A stretch of 64,000 nt of DNA from an uncultured Stenotrophomonas sp. (GCA_913775725.1 CAJYNG010000011.1:62001-126000); one strand, 5' to 3'; shown: positions 33,868 through 43,660, numbered from the stretch's first letter. Translations and numbers: made by a program. The notes: generated by a model from the letters alone, not told the origin.

Positions 33868-34650
33868 TCAGCAGAACAGTTGCAGGACGTCCAGATCGCC
33901 GTCGGCGAGGAAATCCACGCACAGGCCCACCAGCATCAGCACGCCGGTGGTGCTGGCGCCATGGGTGATGAAGATCGAATGGGCCAGCGCGCGCGCTGAT
34001 CGGCCCAGCTTCATGCACACCCGGGCGAGGCTGCGCAGGCGGCCGCTGACCGCGTGCACGTGCTCGCGTACCGGCGCCTGAACGTCGCCCATCGCCTCGG
34101 CCATCATCGCCTGCAGGTGCTCGGGGCGGTCGGCGTAGTACTTGGCCACGCCGTAGCCGAACATCAGCCAGTCGCGGGCCTGGGCTTCGGACAGATCCAT
34201 CACTTCCAGCGGATCTTCCTCGAAGTCGATGAAGCCCACCTGCTGCCCATCCCAGGTGAGGTTGCGCGGCAGCGGCTGGCCGAAATAGGCACCGCGTCCA
34301 TGCGCCTCGGCAATGGCCTGCATCGCCGCCATCACCAGGCCGTCGCGACCGGCCTCATCGGCCTGACGCAGGCAGGTATTGAACGAATTGCCGTTGTCGC
34401 CGATCACCAGCGCGGCATGGCCGGTGCCCAGCACGTCGGGCACGTTCACGCCCTGCGCCTGCAGTTCCCCCAGGCGACGGGCTTCGGTTTCGCGTGCCGC
34501 ATCACCGCCGCGGTGCGGTGGCGGGCGCAGGGCATCGAGATGGAAACGGCGGGCAACAAAATTGAGCAGGCCCAGGGCCAGTGCTCGGCTTCCCTTGCCG
34601 TACTGCTTCAGCCAGGCACGTTGCCCTTCGATGACGATGGGCTCAACCAT
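33868..34650 (-). CDS. Small kinase-like (APH/BUD32-like) protein
   Basis: A 260-residue protein. IVIEGQRAWLKQYGKGSRAL resembles the nucleotide-binding Lys strand of small kinase folds, AIAEAHGRGAYFGQPLPRNL the catalytic loop region, and VGFIDFEEDPLEVMDLSEAQ the metal-binding D-F/D-x segment of APH/lipopolysaccharide-kinase-type proteins. The catalytic loop lacks a clear H-x-D, so activity is uncertain. An excellent ribosome site AAGGAGG precedes ATG 34650. It sits between fabH and fabD, where E. coli has nothing. A link to lipid or envelope synthesis is an inference. Confidence 0.7.
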   Translation of the reverse strand: MVEPIVIEGQRAWLKQYGKGSRALALGLLNFVARRFHLDALRPPPHRGGDAARETEARRLGELQAQGVNVPDVLGTGHAALVIGDNGNSFNTCLRQADEAGRDGLVMAAMQAIAEAHGRGAYFGQPLPRNLTWDGQQVGFIDFEEDPLEVMDLSEAQARDWLMFGYGVAKYYADRPEHLQAMMAEAMGDVQAPVREHVHAVSGRLRSLARVCMKLGRSARALAHSIFITHGASTTGVLMLVGLCVDFLADGDLDVLQLFC

Positions 34651-34675
34651 GACAGGTCCTCCTTAAAACGCGTTA

Positions 34676-34692
34676 CGGCCCCAGAGGGGCCG
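34676..34692. terminator. Hairpin downstream of fabH
   Basis: CGGCCCC AGA GGGGCCG forms a perfect 7-bp stem in the gap between fabH and the kinase-like gene. A second weak stem, ACGACA/TGTCGT, lies next to it at about 34694-34716. There is no long T run, so attenuation is more likely than full termination. Confidence 0.5.
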
Positions 34693-34727
34693 CAACGACA
34701 GACTTCACGTTGTCGTAACTTGCACTA

Positions 34728-35705
34728 TCAATAGCGCAGCAGGGCCGAACCCCACGTGAAGCCGCCACCGAAGGCCTCCAGCAGCAGCAGCTGGCCACGC
34801 TCGACCTTGCCCGAGCGCACGGCCGCATCCAGCGCCAGCGGCACCGAGCCGGACGAGGTGTTGCCATGCTTGTCGACCGTCACCACCACCTGGTCCATCG
34901 ACATATCCAGGCGCTTGGCGGTGGCTTCGATGATGCGCAGGTTGGCCTGGTGCGGAATCAGCCAATCCAGGTCGGACTTGTCCAGGCCGTTGGCAGCCAG
35001 GGTCTCGTCCACGACCGAGTCCAGCGCCTTGACGGCGTACTTGAACACGTCGTTGCCCTTCATGTTGATGGTGCCACCACCGTTGGCGCCGTCCTTGAAG
35101 CCGGTCGAGACGCCGACCGGGTTCCACAGCAGCTCCTTCTTGCTGCCGTCGGCATGCAGGTGGGTGCTGAGGATGCCGGTGTCTTCGTCGGCCTTGAGCA
35201 CGACAGCGCCGGCGCCATCGCCGAACAGCACGCAGGTGGTGCGATCGTTCCAGTCGACCATGCGGGTCAGCGTTTCAGTGCCGATCACCAGCACGTGCTT
35301 GCAGTCGCCGGAGCGGATGAACTTGTCGGCCACGCCCAGCGCGAACACGAAGCCGGAACAGGCTGCATTGACGTCGAAGGCGGGGCACCCTGCCACACCG
35401 AGCTTGGCCTGGATCAGGCACGCGGTGGACGGGAAAATGAGATCAGGGGTGGTCGTGCCGACCACGATCATGTCGAGCTGCGAGGCATCGATGCCTGCGG
35501 CTTCAAGCGCGCGCAGGGCGGCGTTGTAGCCAAGGTCGCTGGTGGTTTCGCCTTCGGCCGCGATGTGCCGTTCACGAATTCCGGTGCGCGACTGGATCCA
35601 CTCATCCGAGGTTTCGACCATTTTTTCCAGGTCGGCGTTGGTCAGGACTTTTTCCGGCAAATAGCTACCGGTGCCCGCGATCCTCGAATAGATCCGCTTG
35701 CTCAT
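34728..35705 (-). CDS. fabH: 3-oxoacyl-ACP synthase III
   Basis: A 325-residue condensing enzyme that starts chains from acyl-CoA and malonyl-ACP. The active Cys lies in [13 protein letters not shown] near residue 114, with [20 protein letters not shown] (His) and the later [12 protein letters not shown] (Asn) completing the triad. ATG 35705 is used; one more ATG lies directly before it. Confidence 0.97.
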   Translation of the reverse strand: MSKRIYSRIAGTGSYLPEKVLTNADLEKMVETSDEWIQSRTGIRERHIAAEGETTSDLGYNAALRALEAAGIDASQLDMIVVGTTTPDLIFPSTACLIQAKLGVAGCPAFDVNAACSGFVFALGVADKFIRSGDCKHVLVIGTETLTRMVDWNDRTTCVLFGDGAGAVVLKADEDTGILSTHLHADGSKKELLWNPVGVSTGFKDGANGGGTINMKGNDVFKYAVKALDSVVDETLAANGLDKSDLDWLIPHQANLRIIEATAKRLDMSMDQVVVTVDKHGNTSSGSVPLALDAAVRSGKVERGQLLLLEAFGGGFTWGSALLRY

Positions 35706-35796
35706 CATGTTTCCTGTTGCGCGGGCCGCCGATCACCGGCACGCCCGGGAAAGAAGGCAAAGGCCGCTGCCCGGAGGCAGCGGCCTTCCCGGCACA

Positions 35797-35991
35797 TCAA
35801 TCTTCTTCGACGGCCGAGGTCTTGGTCTGGATGACCTTCTTGCCGCGGTAGAAACCATCGGCAGTGATGTGGTGACGCAGGTGCACTTCGCCGGTGGTCG
35901 GGTCGGTCGACAGCTGCTTGGCGCTCAGGGCGTCATGGGCACGACGCATGCCGCGGCGGGACGGGGTGACACGGGATTTCTGCACAGCCAT
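35797..35991 (-). CDS. rpmF: 50S ribosomal protein L32
   Basis: A 64-residue protein [20 protein letters not shown] with the usual L32 start. The C-terminal part ([17 protein letters not shown]) is also typical. It lacks the paired cysteines of some L32 forms, as is normal in proteobacteria. It lies between yceD and fabH as in E. coli, except that plsX is missing. Confidence 0.97.
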   Translation of the reverse strand: MAVQKSRVTPSRRGMRRAHDALSAKQLSTDPTTGEVHLRHHITADGFYRGKKVIQTKTSAVEED

Positions 35992-36098
35992 GGGATTGCT
36001 CCAAACTCGGTTCGTTTTGCTTCGTCGTATCGTCGCGCAGGACGCCAGCGCCCAGCACACTTTCGCTTTCGCCGCAGCCGCCGACGACAATCCGGCTG

Positions 36099-36608
36099 CT
36101 ATTGTTTCTTCAGTGCCGCCAACGCCGCAAACGGGTTGGCCTTCTTCGTTTCTTCTTCGCTCGGCGCCCAGTCCTTGTCGACTGCTTCGCCATCGGGCGA
36201 CAGCGGTACAACCGGCACCGCCAGCACCAACTCGTCCTCGACCAGGTCCAGTGGACGCAGCTGGCCGTCTTCCGGCACCAGCAACGCCTCGTATTCCTCC
36301 GGCAGGGACGATTCCTCGTCCTCGTCGCGGATCAGGCCAAGCCTCTGGGTCATCTTCACCGGCAACAGGAATCGCTGCATGCTGCGCTGACAGGTCAGCG
36401 GCAACGCGGTGTCGATGGTCAGTTCCACATAGGATACCCGCAAGACGTCGTCGCGACCGAATTCAAGCGAGTAATTGCACTCACCTTCGGTATCGGCGAC
36501 CAAGCCCTGCAGGCGGGTCAATTCAGCCAGGGAGACCTGACCGTCGAAGCGCCTTCGCGCTACAACCATCCGCCAGGCATCCAGCGTTTCGGGCACGTTC
36601 GCGGACAT
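36099..36608 (-). CDS. yceD: YceD/DUF177 family protein
   Basis: A 169-residue acidic protein. It has the central [20 protein letters not shown] segment (the conserved C-Q-R core of the family) and an acidic stretch ([20 protein letters not shown]). The family is linked to 23S rRNA accumulation and is nearly always joined to rpmF. ATG 36608 is chosen; 13 further codons upstream are possible. Confidence 0.9.
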   Translation of the reverse strand: MSANVPETLDAWRMVVARRRFDGQVSLAELTRLQGLVADTEGECNYSLEFGRDDVLRVSYVELTIDTALPLTCQRSMQRFLLPVKMTQRLGLIRDEDEESSLPEEYEALLVPEDGQLRPLDLVEDELVLAVPVVPLSPDGEAVDKDWAPSEEETKKANPFAALAALKKQ

Positions 36609-36722
36609 AAGCCGCTGAATACTAAGGATCGGGGTGGCAGCTGTCAAATGCCCGCCATACAGGACTTGCTGCTGGCGCCGCGCACGGGCCAGACTGCCGC
36701 GCCCTGCCCCCGGAATTCTCGC

Positions 36723-37292
36723 ATGTCACTGGTCCTGGCCTCCACCTCCCGCTACCGGCGCGAACTGCTGCAACGGCTGGGCCTGCCTTTCGACTGCGCG
36801 CGCCCGGACGTGGATGAAACCCCGTTGAACGGCGAAGCCCCGCTGGCCCTGGCCACGCGCCTGGCCTCGGCCAAGGCCGCCGAGGTGGCTGCCCGGCATC
36901 CGGGCGCCTGGGTGATCGGCTCTGACCAGGTGGCGGACCTGAACGGTCAGCCGCTGGGCAAGCCCGGCACGGTCGAGGCCGCCTGCGCACAGCTGGCAGC
37001 GATGTCCGGGCAGACCGTGCGCTTCCATACCGCCACCTGTCTCAGCCGTGATGGAGATTCGCTCACGACCCTCGACCTGACCGAAGTACGGTTCCGCGTA
37101 TTGGAACAGGATGAGATCGCCCGTTACGTCGCCGCCGAACAGCCGCTGGACTGCGCCGGAAGCTTCAAGTGCGAGGGCCTGGGCATCAGCCTGTTCGAGG
37201 CGATCGACAACCGCGACCCGACCGCGCTGATCGGTCTGCCGTTGATCGCGGTGTGCGGACTGCTGCGCAAGGCAGGTTTCGCGGTGCCCTGA
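36723..37292 (+). CDS. yceF: Maf-family nucleotide pyrophosphatase (YceF type)
   Basis: A 189-residue protein. MSLVLASTSRYRRELLQRLG is the Maf signature; VIGSDQVADLNGQPLGKPG holds the catalytic acid region. The YceF subgroup hydrolyses m7GTP. It is divergent from yceD, 114 bases apart, so the two start regions share this gap. Confidence 0.93.
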   Translation: MSLVLASTSRYRRELLQRLGLPFDCARPDVDETPLNGEAPLALATRLASAKAAEVAARHPGAWVIGSDQVADLNGQPLGKPGTVEAACAQLAAMSGQTVRFHTATCLSRDGDSLTTLDLTEVRFRVLEQDEIARYVAAEQPLDCAGSFKCEGLGISLFEAIDNRDPTALIGLPLIAVCGLLRKAGFAVP

Positions 37293-37296
37293 ACTG

Positions 37297-37381
37297 TAGA
37301 GTCGAGCCCATGCTCGGCTGCTTTTTTCGAGGCTGCCTACCATCTGAATCAGAAGCAGCCGAGCATCGGCTCGGCTCTACA
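37297..37381. repeat. SMAG REP pair downstream of maf
   Basis: GTAG AGTCGAGC... at 37297-37320 and its inverted partner ending CTAC at 37358-37381. The arms carry matching G/C changes (TCGGCT), showing the pair has evolved together. It lies between convergent genes yceF and the glycosyltransferase. Confidence 0.82.
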
Positions 37382-37394
37382 GGACCAGAGGACC

Positions 37395-39230
37395 TCAACG
37401 AACCTCGAACGGCTGCTCCTGCCACGCCTCCACACTGCCATCGCGGCCGTACAGGCGCAGGCCCAGCCAATGCCGCCCTGGTGCCAGCGTCGTCGTGTCC
37501 AATGAGGCATCGAAGCCGACGGCGGGATGCTGCGAATCGGTGCTGTCCGGCCAGGCCTGGCGCACATCGAAGGCGCGTCCATAGCGCGCATCACCGATCG
37601 AGTGGCCATCGACCAGCACTTCGATGCGCGCCAACCCGACGCCATCCTTGAACGCCCAGCCCTTGATGGCGAGCGCTCCGGAGACCGTTTCACCGTTGGA
37701 AGGCGCATCCAGCCAGGCCATCGCCGGCGTCACGCACGGCCCCTGCGCGCGCTGCACCGGCAGCCGGAACAGCAGGAAGCGCTGGAAACCATGGTCACTG
37801 CTGACCACCCGCGGCGCCGGCAACGGTCCCACCTGTTCGCAGATGACGTGATAGCGCGCCAGCAGATCGCGGTAGCGCTGGTCACTGGGTGACAGCACCA
37901 GCAGCATCGGTGCCGAGCGCTCGCCCTCATGCAGCAGGCCCCACTGTGCCAGCTGTGCGGTGCGCCCATGCTTGTCGTTGAGCGGATGCGGCAACACCTC
38001 GATATCACCATTGCCCAGCTGGAAACCCAGTTCGGCACCGACCTTGAAGTTGCCGGCCAGCACGCGCGTCCCTTCCGGCATCTGCCGCAGCTCTTCGTGG
38101 ACCGCGACCGCCAGTGGTTGCCAGCCGGCGAAATTGCGCGGGTAGTACTTGCTGCCGGCCAACTCTTCACGCAACGAAGGCGTGGACGCCATCAGGTAGT
38201 AGCCGAACGCGAGCACCATGCCTGCGCCCGCCAGCCACCAGCCGGTGCGCCGCAGCCAGCGCGGCCACCCGTTGAGCACCACCGGTACGGCCACCAACAG
38301 CGCCAGGTAACCCGGCAGCGGCCAGTGGAAACTGATGCGCTCGACGTCGGTGAAGAAGCCCAGCAGGAAGATGCCCAGCGTGGATACGCCCCCCACCAGC
38401 CCGAAGTAGCGCCACTGCACACGCGCGCCACCGCCGCTGCGGGTACCGGCCAGCGCCACCTTCCACATCGCCATGCACAGGATCGGGGTGACCAGCATCG
38501 GCTGGATCACCAGGAACCACAGCCCACCCCACTCGAATGTCCAGGGGTGGCGCTCGACCACCTGGAACTTCAGGCCGGCATCGTGGTTGTCTGCATTCCA
38601 TGCCAGCAGCGGCAGCCATGCCAGCACGCCCACCGCCAATGCAACCCACACGCGCGGGTCACCCAGCATGCGCCGGCCCTGCGGCAGCGCCAGCAGCGCA
38701 ATGAAGCCGACGCCGATGACACCAATGAAGCGATAGTGGCTGAGCGCACCGATTGCCAGGCCCAGCGCAAGCTTCATCGCCGACGATGCGTCGACGTTGT
38801 GCAGCAGCCGCGCACCTGCATGCAGACAGATCGCCGCCGCCAGCGCCATCGGCACATCCGGCACTGCCAGCAGGCCCAGCGTCGCCGACAACGGCATCAG
38901 CAGCGTGAGGCTGCCCGCCTGCCAACCCGCCACATTGCCGAACCAGCGCGTTGCGGTGCGCACCACCAGCAACGGCAGCAGCGCGCCGATGGCCAGGAAC
39001 GGCAGGCGCAGGGCGAGTACATGATGGCCACCAATCTCCACGCCCAGCCGTGCCAGCCATGCAGTCAGCCCGGGCAGATCCGAGTACGCGGCCGCCAGGT
39101 GCTGGCCTTCCTGCCAATAGAACGCCTCATCGACGAACAGCGGCAGGCGCGCAGCCACCACCAGCTTGGCCGCTGTGACCAGCGTCCACAACCAGAGAAA
39201 TATCGTTCGTGCGCGCTGTTCGCCTTGCAT
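37395..39230 (-). CDS. GT39/ArnT-like membrane glycosyltransferase
   Basis: A 611-residue integral membrane protein. The first extracytoplasmic loop has LFVDEAFYWQEGQHLAAAYS, the D-E-x-x-Y-W catalytic pattern of GT-C family dolichyl/undecaprenyl-phosphate-sugar transferases (PMT/ArnT group). About ten or more membrane segments follow to about residue 350, then a soluble periplasmic C-terminal domain with beta character (SGALAIKGWAFKDGVGLARI). It probably moves a sugar from a lipid carrier to lipid A, a glycan or a protein; which one cannot be told. Confidence 0.85.
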   Translation of the reverse strand: MQGEQRARTIFLWLWTLVTAAKLVVAARLPLFVDEAFYWQEGQHLAAAYSDLPGLTAWLARLGVEIGGHHVLALRLPFLAIGALLPLLVVRTATRWFGNVAGWQAGSLTLLMPLSATLGLLAVPDVPMALAAAICLHAGARLLHNVDASSAMKLALGLAIGALSHYRFIGVIGVGFIALLALPQGRRMLGDPRVWVALAVGVLAWLPLLAWNADNHDAGLKFQVVERHPWTFEWGGLWFLVIQPMLVTPILCMAMWKVALAGTRSGGGARVQWRYFGLVGGVSTLGIFLLGFFTDVERISFHWPLPGYLALLVAVPVVLNGWPRWLRRTGWWLAGAGMVLAFGYYLMASTPSLREELAGSKYYPRNFAGWQPLAVAVHEELRQMPEGTRVLAGNFKVGAELGFQLGNGDIEVLPHPLNDKHGRTAQLAQWGLLHEGERSAPMLLVLSPSDQRYRDLLARYHVICEQVGPLPAPRVVSSDHGFQRFLLFRLPVQRAQGPCVTPAMAWLDAPSNGETVSGALAIKGWAFKDGVGLARIEVLVDGHSIGDARYGRAFDVRQAWPDSTDSQHPAVGFDASLDTTTLAPGRHWLGLRLYGRDGSVEAWQEQPFEVR

Positions 39231-39272
39231 TGCTCTATGGATAATCGAGTGGATTCCAGATCTGAGACGATC

Positions 39273-40226
39273 ATGACAGCCTCGTCCCCCAATCCCAGCA
39301 TGCTAACCGATCAACTGCGTCAGGCCCTGCGGGAGGCACAGGATCAGGTAAATGCACTGGTACTGGGCAAGGTGCCGGAAGTCAGGCTGGCTTTTGTCGC
39401 CCTGCTTTCCGGCGGCCATCTGCTGATCGAAGATCTGCCCGGCCTGGGCAAGACCACGCTGGCGCATGCACTGGCCAGCAGCCTCGGCCTCAGCTTCCAG
39501 CGCGTGCAGTTCACCTCCGACCTGCTGCCCGCCGATGTACTCGGTGTCTCGGTGTACGACGCCGGCAGCCGCCAGTTCCAGTTTCACCCGGGTCCTGTGT
39601 TCACCCATGTGCTGCTGGCCGACGAGATCAACCGTGCACCGCCGCGCACACAGAGCGCACTGCTGGAGGCGATGGCCGAACAGCAGGTCACTCTGGATGG
39701 ACAGACCCACGCCCTGCCCGATCCCTTCTTCGTGATCGCTACGCAGAACCCGGTGGATCTGTCCGGCACGTTCCCGCTGCCGGATTCGCAGCTGGACCGC
39801 TTCCTGCTGCGGCTGGCGATGGGCTACCCCAGCGCGCAGGCCGAGCGCGAACTGCTGCGCGGCACCGATCGCCGCGACCTGATCGCGCGTGCCGTACCGA
39901 AGCTGGATGACACCCAGGTGCGCGCGCTGCGCGACGCAGTGAACCACGTGCATGCCAGCGACGCGCTGATCGACTACGTGCAGGCGCTGCTGACCCGCAG
40001 CCGCCAGCACGCCGGCGTGCGCGTGGGCCTGTCGCCGCGTGCGGGCCTGGCCCTGCTGCGCGCGGCCAAGGCGCACGCGCTGTTGCTGGGGCGCGGCCAT
40101 GTAGTGCCCGAGGATGTGCAGACCCTGTTCGTGGCGGTGGCGGGCCATCGCCTGGTGGCCGAGGCCGAATCCAGCTCGGGGCCGGCACTGGCGCGCGCGA
40201 TCCTGCAGACCGTTGCGGTCGACTGA
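39273..40226 (+). CDS. MoxR-family AAA+ ATPase
   Basis: A 317-residue ATPase. LIEDLPGLGKTTLAHALASS is Walker A, HVLLADEINRAPPRTQSALL is Walker B with the MoxR arginine region, and VIATQNPVDLSGTFPLPDSQ is the sensor 1 stretch. It works as a chaperone with the DUF58 and transglutaminase neighbours. Starts at 39237 and 39300 are also possible. It is divergent from the glycosyltransferase. Confidence 0.92.
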   Translation: MTASSPNPSMLTDQLRQALREAQDQVNALVLGKVPEVRLAFVALLSGGHLLIEDLPGLGKTTLAHALASSLGLSFQRVQFTSDLLPADVLGVSVYDAGSRQFQFHPGPVFTHVLLADEINRAPPRTQSALLEAMAEQQVTLDGQTHALPDPFFVIATQNPVDLSGTFPLPDSQLDRFLLRLAMGYPSAQAERELLRGTDRRDLIARAVPKLDDTQVRALRDAVNHVHASDALIDYVQALLTRSRQHAGVRVGLSPRAGLALLRAAKAHALLLGRGHVVPEDVQTLFVAVAGHRLVAEAESSSGPALARAILQTVAVD

Positions 40227-40228
40227 GG

Positions 40229-41173
40229 GTGGCCACGCGCTGGGCACGACTGCAGCTGATGGCTCGCCCGCGCAGGCCCGAAGCGCTGCCGCAGCGGCTG
40301 GACCGCCACCGCATCTACGTACTGCCCACCCGCTTCGGCCTGTTCGTCGCCACCCTGCTGGCAGCGATGCTGCTGGGCGCGTTGAACTACAACAACAACC
40401 CGGCCCTGCTGCTGGCTCTGCTGCTGGCGGCCGCAGCGATCGCCAGTGCCATCGCCGCGCACCTGCAACTGTCCGGCGTGCAGATCGACGCCATCTCCGC
40501 CGAGCCGGTTCCCGCCGGGCAACCGCTGCGGCTGCGTGTGGACCTGTCACTGCGCGATCCCCGCGCACGTCACGGCCTGCACCTGCAGCTGAGCGGCAGC
40601 GAGGCCTGGACCTCACTGCCTGCACACGGCCGTGGCGAAGTAGAGCTGGAGGTGCCCAGCGAGCGCCGCGGCTGGCTGGAACTGCCACGCATCCGCCTGT
40701 CCACTACGCAGCCGCTGGGGCTGGTGCGGGCATGGTCATGGGTATGGCCGGAACAACCGCTGCTGGTCTATCCACTGGCCGAAACACTGAGCCCTGCGCT
40801 ACCGGAGAGTGGCAACGATCCGCTGCATACCCGCGCCCATGCCAGCGGCGAGGAACTGCACCAGCTGCGGCCGTACCGCGCAGGCGATGCACCGCGCAGT
40901 ATTTCGTGGAAGCACTCGGCGCGCCGCGACAGCCTGCTGGTGCGCGAGTACGAAAAGCCGATCGGCATCGAAGTCGTCCTGGACTGGCGCACGCTGGCGC
41001 CGTTGGGCCATGAAGCACGCATCGCGCGGTTGGCGCGCTGGGTGGATATGGCCGAGCGCGAAGGCCGCCGCTACACCCTGCTGTTGCCGGCACATCCCCC
41101 CTTCGGCCCCGGCCAGGGTGCCAGCCACCATCACCTGTGCCTGCGCGCGCTGGCGTTGATGCCGCATGACTGA
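40229..41173 (+). CDS. DUF58 (vWA-like) protein
   Basis: A 314-residue protein with two N-terminal membrane segments (about 30-75). The DUF58 core is LRPYRAGDAPRSISWKHSAR, followed by LLVREYEKP. It begins with GTG two bases after moxR and overlaps the next gene by eight bases. DUF58 proteins pair with MoxR ATPases; the precise role is unknown. Confidence 0.9.
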   Translation: MATRWARLQLMARPRRPEALPQRLDRHRIYVLPTRFGLFVATLLAAMLLGALNYNNNPALLLALLLAAAAIASAIAAHLQLSGVQIDAISAEPVPAGQPLRLRVDLSLRDPRARHGLHLQLSGSEAWTSLPAHGRGEVELEVPSERRGWLELPRIRLSTTQPLGLVRAWSWVWPEQPLLVYPLAETLSPALPESGNDPLHTRAHASGEELHQLRPYRAGDAPRSISWKHSARRDSLLVREYEKPIGIEVVLDWRTLAPLGHEARIARLARWVDMAEREGRRYTLLLPAHPPFGPGQGASHHHLCLRALALMPHD

Positions 41174-43115
41174 GCCCCCTCTCCTGCTCGACCGCACTGC
41201 CCGCACCTGGACCCTGGCCAGCGCGGCGCTGGCACTGTTGCCATTGCTGCTGCAGCTGCCGCCACTGCTGGCTGGCGTGATCGCGCTGGCGGCGATCATC
41301 ACCGCCGCCCTGTCGTGGCGGACAGTGTTACCGATGCCGGTACGCCTGCTGCTGGTGCTCGGCATGCTCGGTGCCATCGTCTGGCAGATGGGCATGGTGC
41401 GCCCAGGACGCGATACCGGCTGCGCGCTGCTGGCGGCGATGCTGGCGATCAAGTCCAGCGAGCTGCGCAGCCTTCGCGATGCCCGCAGCCTGCTCGGCTT
41501 CGCGCTGTTCTCGCCCTTTGCAGCATTCCTGCTCGACCAGGGGCCGCTGACAACAGCACTGGCCGCGCTGGCCGGGGTCAGCGCATTGCTCGCCCTGCAA
41601 CGCCTGGCCCAGGATGAAGGCCACGCCGGCCGCCTGCCGCTGCGCGGGCAGCTTCGCGGGGTCGGCCGCCTGCTGGCAATCGGCCTGCCGCTGGCGTTGG
41701 CCTGCTTCTGGCTGTTTCCACGCCTGGCAACGCCGCTGTGGGGTGTTCCCGAGCGCGCCGTCGGCACGCCAGGGCTGTCCGACAGCATGGAACCCGGCCA
41801 ATGGCTGGACCTGATGGCCGATGACACCCCGGCACTGCGCGTGCAGTTCTTCGGTGCTGTGCCCGAGCCGGCACAGCGCTACTGGCGCGGGCCGGTGCTG
41901 ACCGCCTTCGATGGCCGGCGCTGGACGCGCGACCGGGCCAGCGCGCGACGTCCCGCCGCAGTGGTCGACGCCGGTGGGCAGGGCTGGGACTACCAGATCG
42001 ACTACGAGCCCACCGACCGCCGCCAGCTGGTGGCACTGGACCTGCCCAGCCGTGCCCCTGCAGGCAGCATGCTGGACGCGGACATGAGCCTGAGCAGTGA
42101 ACGCTCGCTGGCCTCGCTCAGCCGTTGGCGACTGCATTCGGCGCCACCGCAGCGCTTCGACAGCACGCTGTCGCCCTACCTGCGCCGCGCCACGCTGCAG
42201 CTGCCCGCCGGCTTCAATCCACGTACGGCAACCCTGGCCCAGCAATGGCGGCAGGATGCCGGCGGCGATGACGAGGCCATCGTCCGCCGCGCGCTGCAAT
42301 GGATCACCACCGATTTCTCCTACACGCTGGAAACGCCGCCGGCGGGGCGCGATCCGGTTGACGAGTTCCTGTTCGGCTACAAGGCCGGCTTCTGTGAACA
42401 CTTCAGCTCGGCCTTCGTGGTGCTGATGCGCAACGCCGGCGTCCCGGCGCGGGTGGTGACCGGTTTCGCCGGCGGTACCCGCAACCGCATCGGCGACTAC
42501 TGGGTGGTGCGGCGGATGGATGCCCACGCCTGGGCCGAGGTGTGGCTGCCGCAGCGCGGCTGGGTACGGGTCGACCCCACCGCAGCGGTGGCACCGGAGC
42601 GCATCCTGGACACACTGGATGGCCGCCTGCAGGCCGGCACGGGCACCCCCCTGCAGCAGCGCTGGCTGCAGCTGGGGCAGATGGGCGACTGGCTGCGCCG
42701 CGGCTGGAACGACCTGGTGCTGTCCTTCGACGCGCGTCGCCAGCAACAACTGCTGAAGCCGTTCGGGCTGGACGACCTCGGGCCTGGACAGCTGGTCGCC
42801 GGCTTTGTGATCGCCGCATTGCTGGCACTGGCGTGGATGGCCTGGCTGTTGGCCCGCGGCGAGCGCGAACGTGATCCGCTGCTGCGTGCCTGGCATGGGC
42901 TGGGCCGGCGTTATGCCCGCCTCGGGTGGGCCCGGCATCCCTACGAAACCGCAGGCGACTGGGCACACCGGGTGCACGCCCAGCATCCCGATCCGGCCCT
43001 GCTCACGCTCAGCCAGCGTTTCGCTGATGCGCGTTACGCTGGAACTTGCACCGACCTCGCTTCATTATTGCGGGACCTGCGCAGGCATCGCCCGACTTCC
43101 GGAGCCTCCCCATGA
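41166..43115 (+). CDS. tgpA: TgpA-like transglutaminase membrane protein
   Basis: A 649-residue protein. Several membrane segments in the first 190 residues (DUF3488) are followed by a periplasmic transglutaminase domain. The catalytic Cys is in FGYKAGFCEHFSSAFVVLMR near 409, His in RMDAHAWAEVWLP near 453, and Asp in WVRVDPTA near 469. A last membrane segment (LVAGFVIAALLALAWMAWLL) precedes a DUF4129-type tail. TgpA is essential in Pseudomonas aeruginosa; the substrate is not known. It overlaps the lipoprotein gene by four bases. Confidence 0.92.
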   Translation: MTEPPLLLDRTARTWTLASAALALLPLLLQLPPLLAGVIALAAIITAALSWRTVLPMPVRLLLVLGMLGAIVWQMGMVRPGRDTGCALLAAMLAIKSSELRSLRDARSLLGFALFSPFAAFLLDQGPLTTALAALAGVSALLALQRLAQDEGHAGRLPLRGQLRGVGRLLAIGLPLALACFWLFPRLATPLWGVPERAVGTPGLSDSMEPGQWLDLMADDTPALRVQFFGAVPEPAQRYWRGPVLTAFDGRRWTRDRASARRPAAVVDAGGQGWDYQIDYEPTDRRQLVALDLPSRAPAGSMLDADMSLSSERSLASLSRWRLHSAPPQRFDSTLSPYLRRATLQLPAGFNPRTATLAQQWRQDAGGDDEAIVRRALQWITTDFSYTLETPPAGRDPVDEFLFGYKAGFCEHFSSAFVVLMRNAGVPARVVTGFAGGTRNRIGDYWVVRRMDAHAWAEVWLPQRGWVRVDPTAAVAPERILDTLDGRLQAGTGTPLQQRWLQLGQMGDWLRRGWNDLVLSFDARRQQQLLKPFGLDDLGPGQLVAGFVIAALLALAWMAWLLARGERERDPLLRAWHGLGRRYARLGWARHPYETAGDWAHRVHAQHPDPALLTLSQRFADARYAGTCTDLASLLRDLRRHRPTSGASP

Positions 43116-43639
43116 ACACCAAGTTCCTCCTCACCGCTGTGGCCACGCTGGCCCTGTCGGCCTGCGCCACGGCCCCCAAGCCGCTGCAGGGACAGTTCAG
43201 CCTGGTCTCCCCGCGCGACTCGGTCGCCACCCAGCAGGTCGGTACGCCGGTCCGTTGGGGCGGTCGCATCATCGAAACCAAGCCCGGCCAGGGCGAGACC
43301 TGCTTCCAGATCATCTCGCGCCCGCTCAATGGCAGTGGCCGCCCGAACACCACCTCGTCCGACGCCAGCGACGGCCGCTTCATCGCCTGCCGTGCCGGCT
43401 TCTACGACCCGGCCGTGTTTGAGGCCGGCCGCGACGTGACCTTCATCGGCAAGATCGACGGCTACCAGAACACCCGCATCGGTGATTACGACTACCGCCT
43501 GCCGAAGCTGTCGGCCGATGTGATCTACCTGTGGCCGGAACAACGCCAGGTCGACGTGGTGCCCTACCCCTATGGCCCGTGGGGCCCGGGTCCGTATGGC
43601 CCGTACTGGGGCGGCTACGGCCGTTGGGGCTGGTGGTGA
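43112..43639 (+). CDS. Slp-family outer membrane lipoprotein
   Basis: A 175-residue lipoprotein. MNTKFLLTAVATLALSACAT contains a lipobox (L-S-A-C) with Cys18. The Slp core is VRWGGRIIETKPGQGETCFQ. The C-terminus is unusual: a Pro/Gly/Tyr/Trp-rich tail (PYPYGPWGPGPYGPYWGGYG), likely flexible. Slp proteins are starvation- and acid-induced outer membrane proteins. It is translationally coupled to tgpA and ends before a strong terminator. Confidence 0.88.
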   Translation: MNTKFLLTAVATLALSACATAPKPLQGQFSLVSPRDSVATQQVGTPVRWGGRIIETKPGQGETCFQIISRPLNGSGRPNTTSSDASDGRFIACRAGFYDPAVFEAGRDVTFIGKIDGYQNTRIGDYDYRLPKLSADVIYLWPEQRQVDVVPYPYGPWGPGPYGPYWGGYGRWGWW

Positions 43640-43660
43640 TCGCCACCGCACAGGCATGAC

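Noticed and set aside
37929-39272. Long 5' extension of the moxR reading frame
   Set aside because: It runs antisense to the GT39 gene and gives a Gln/His/Arg-rich sequence; the MoxR family starts near 39273.
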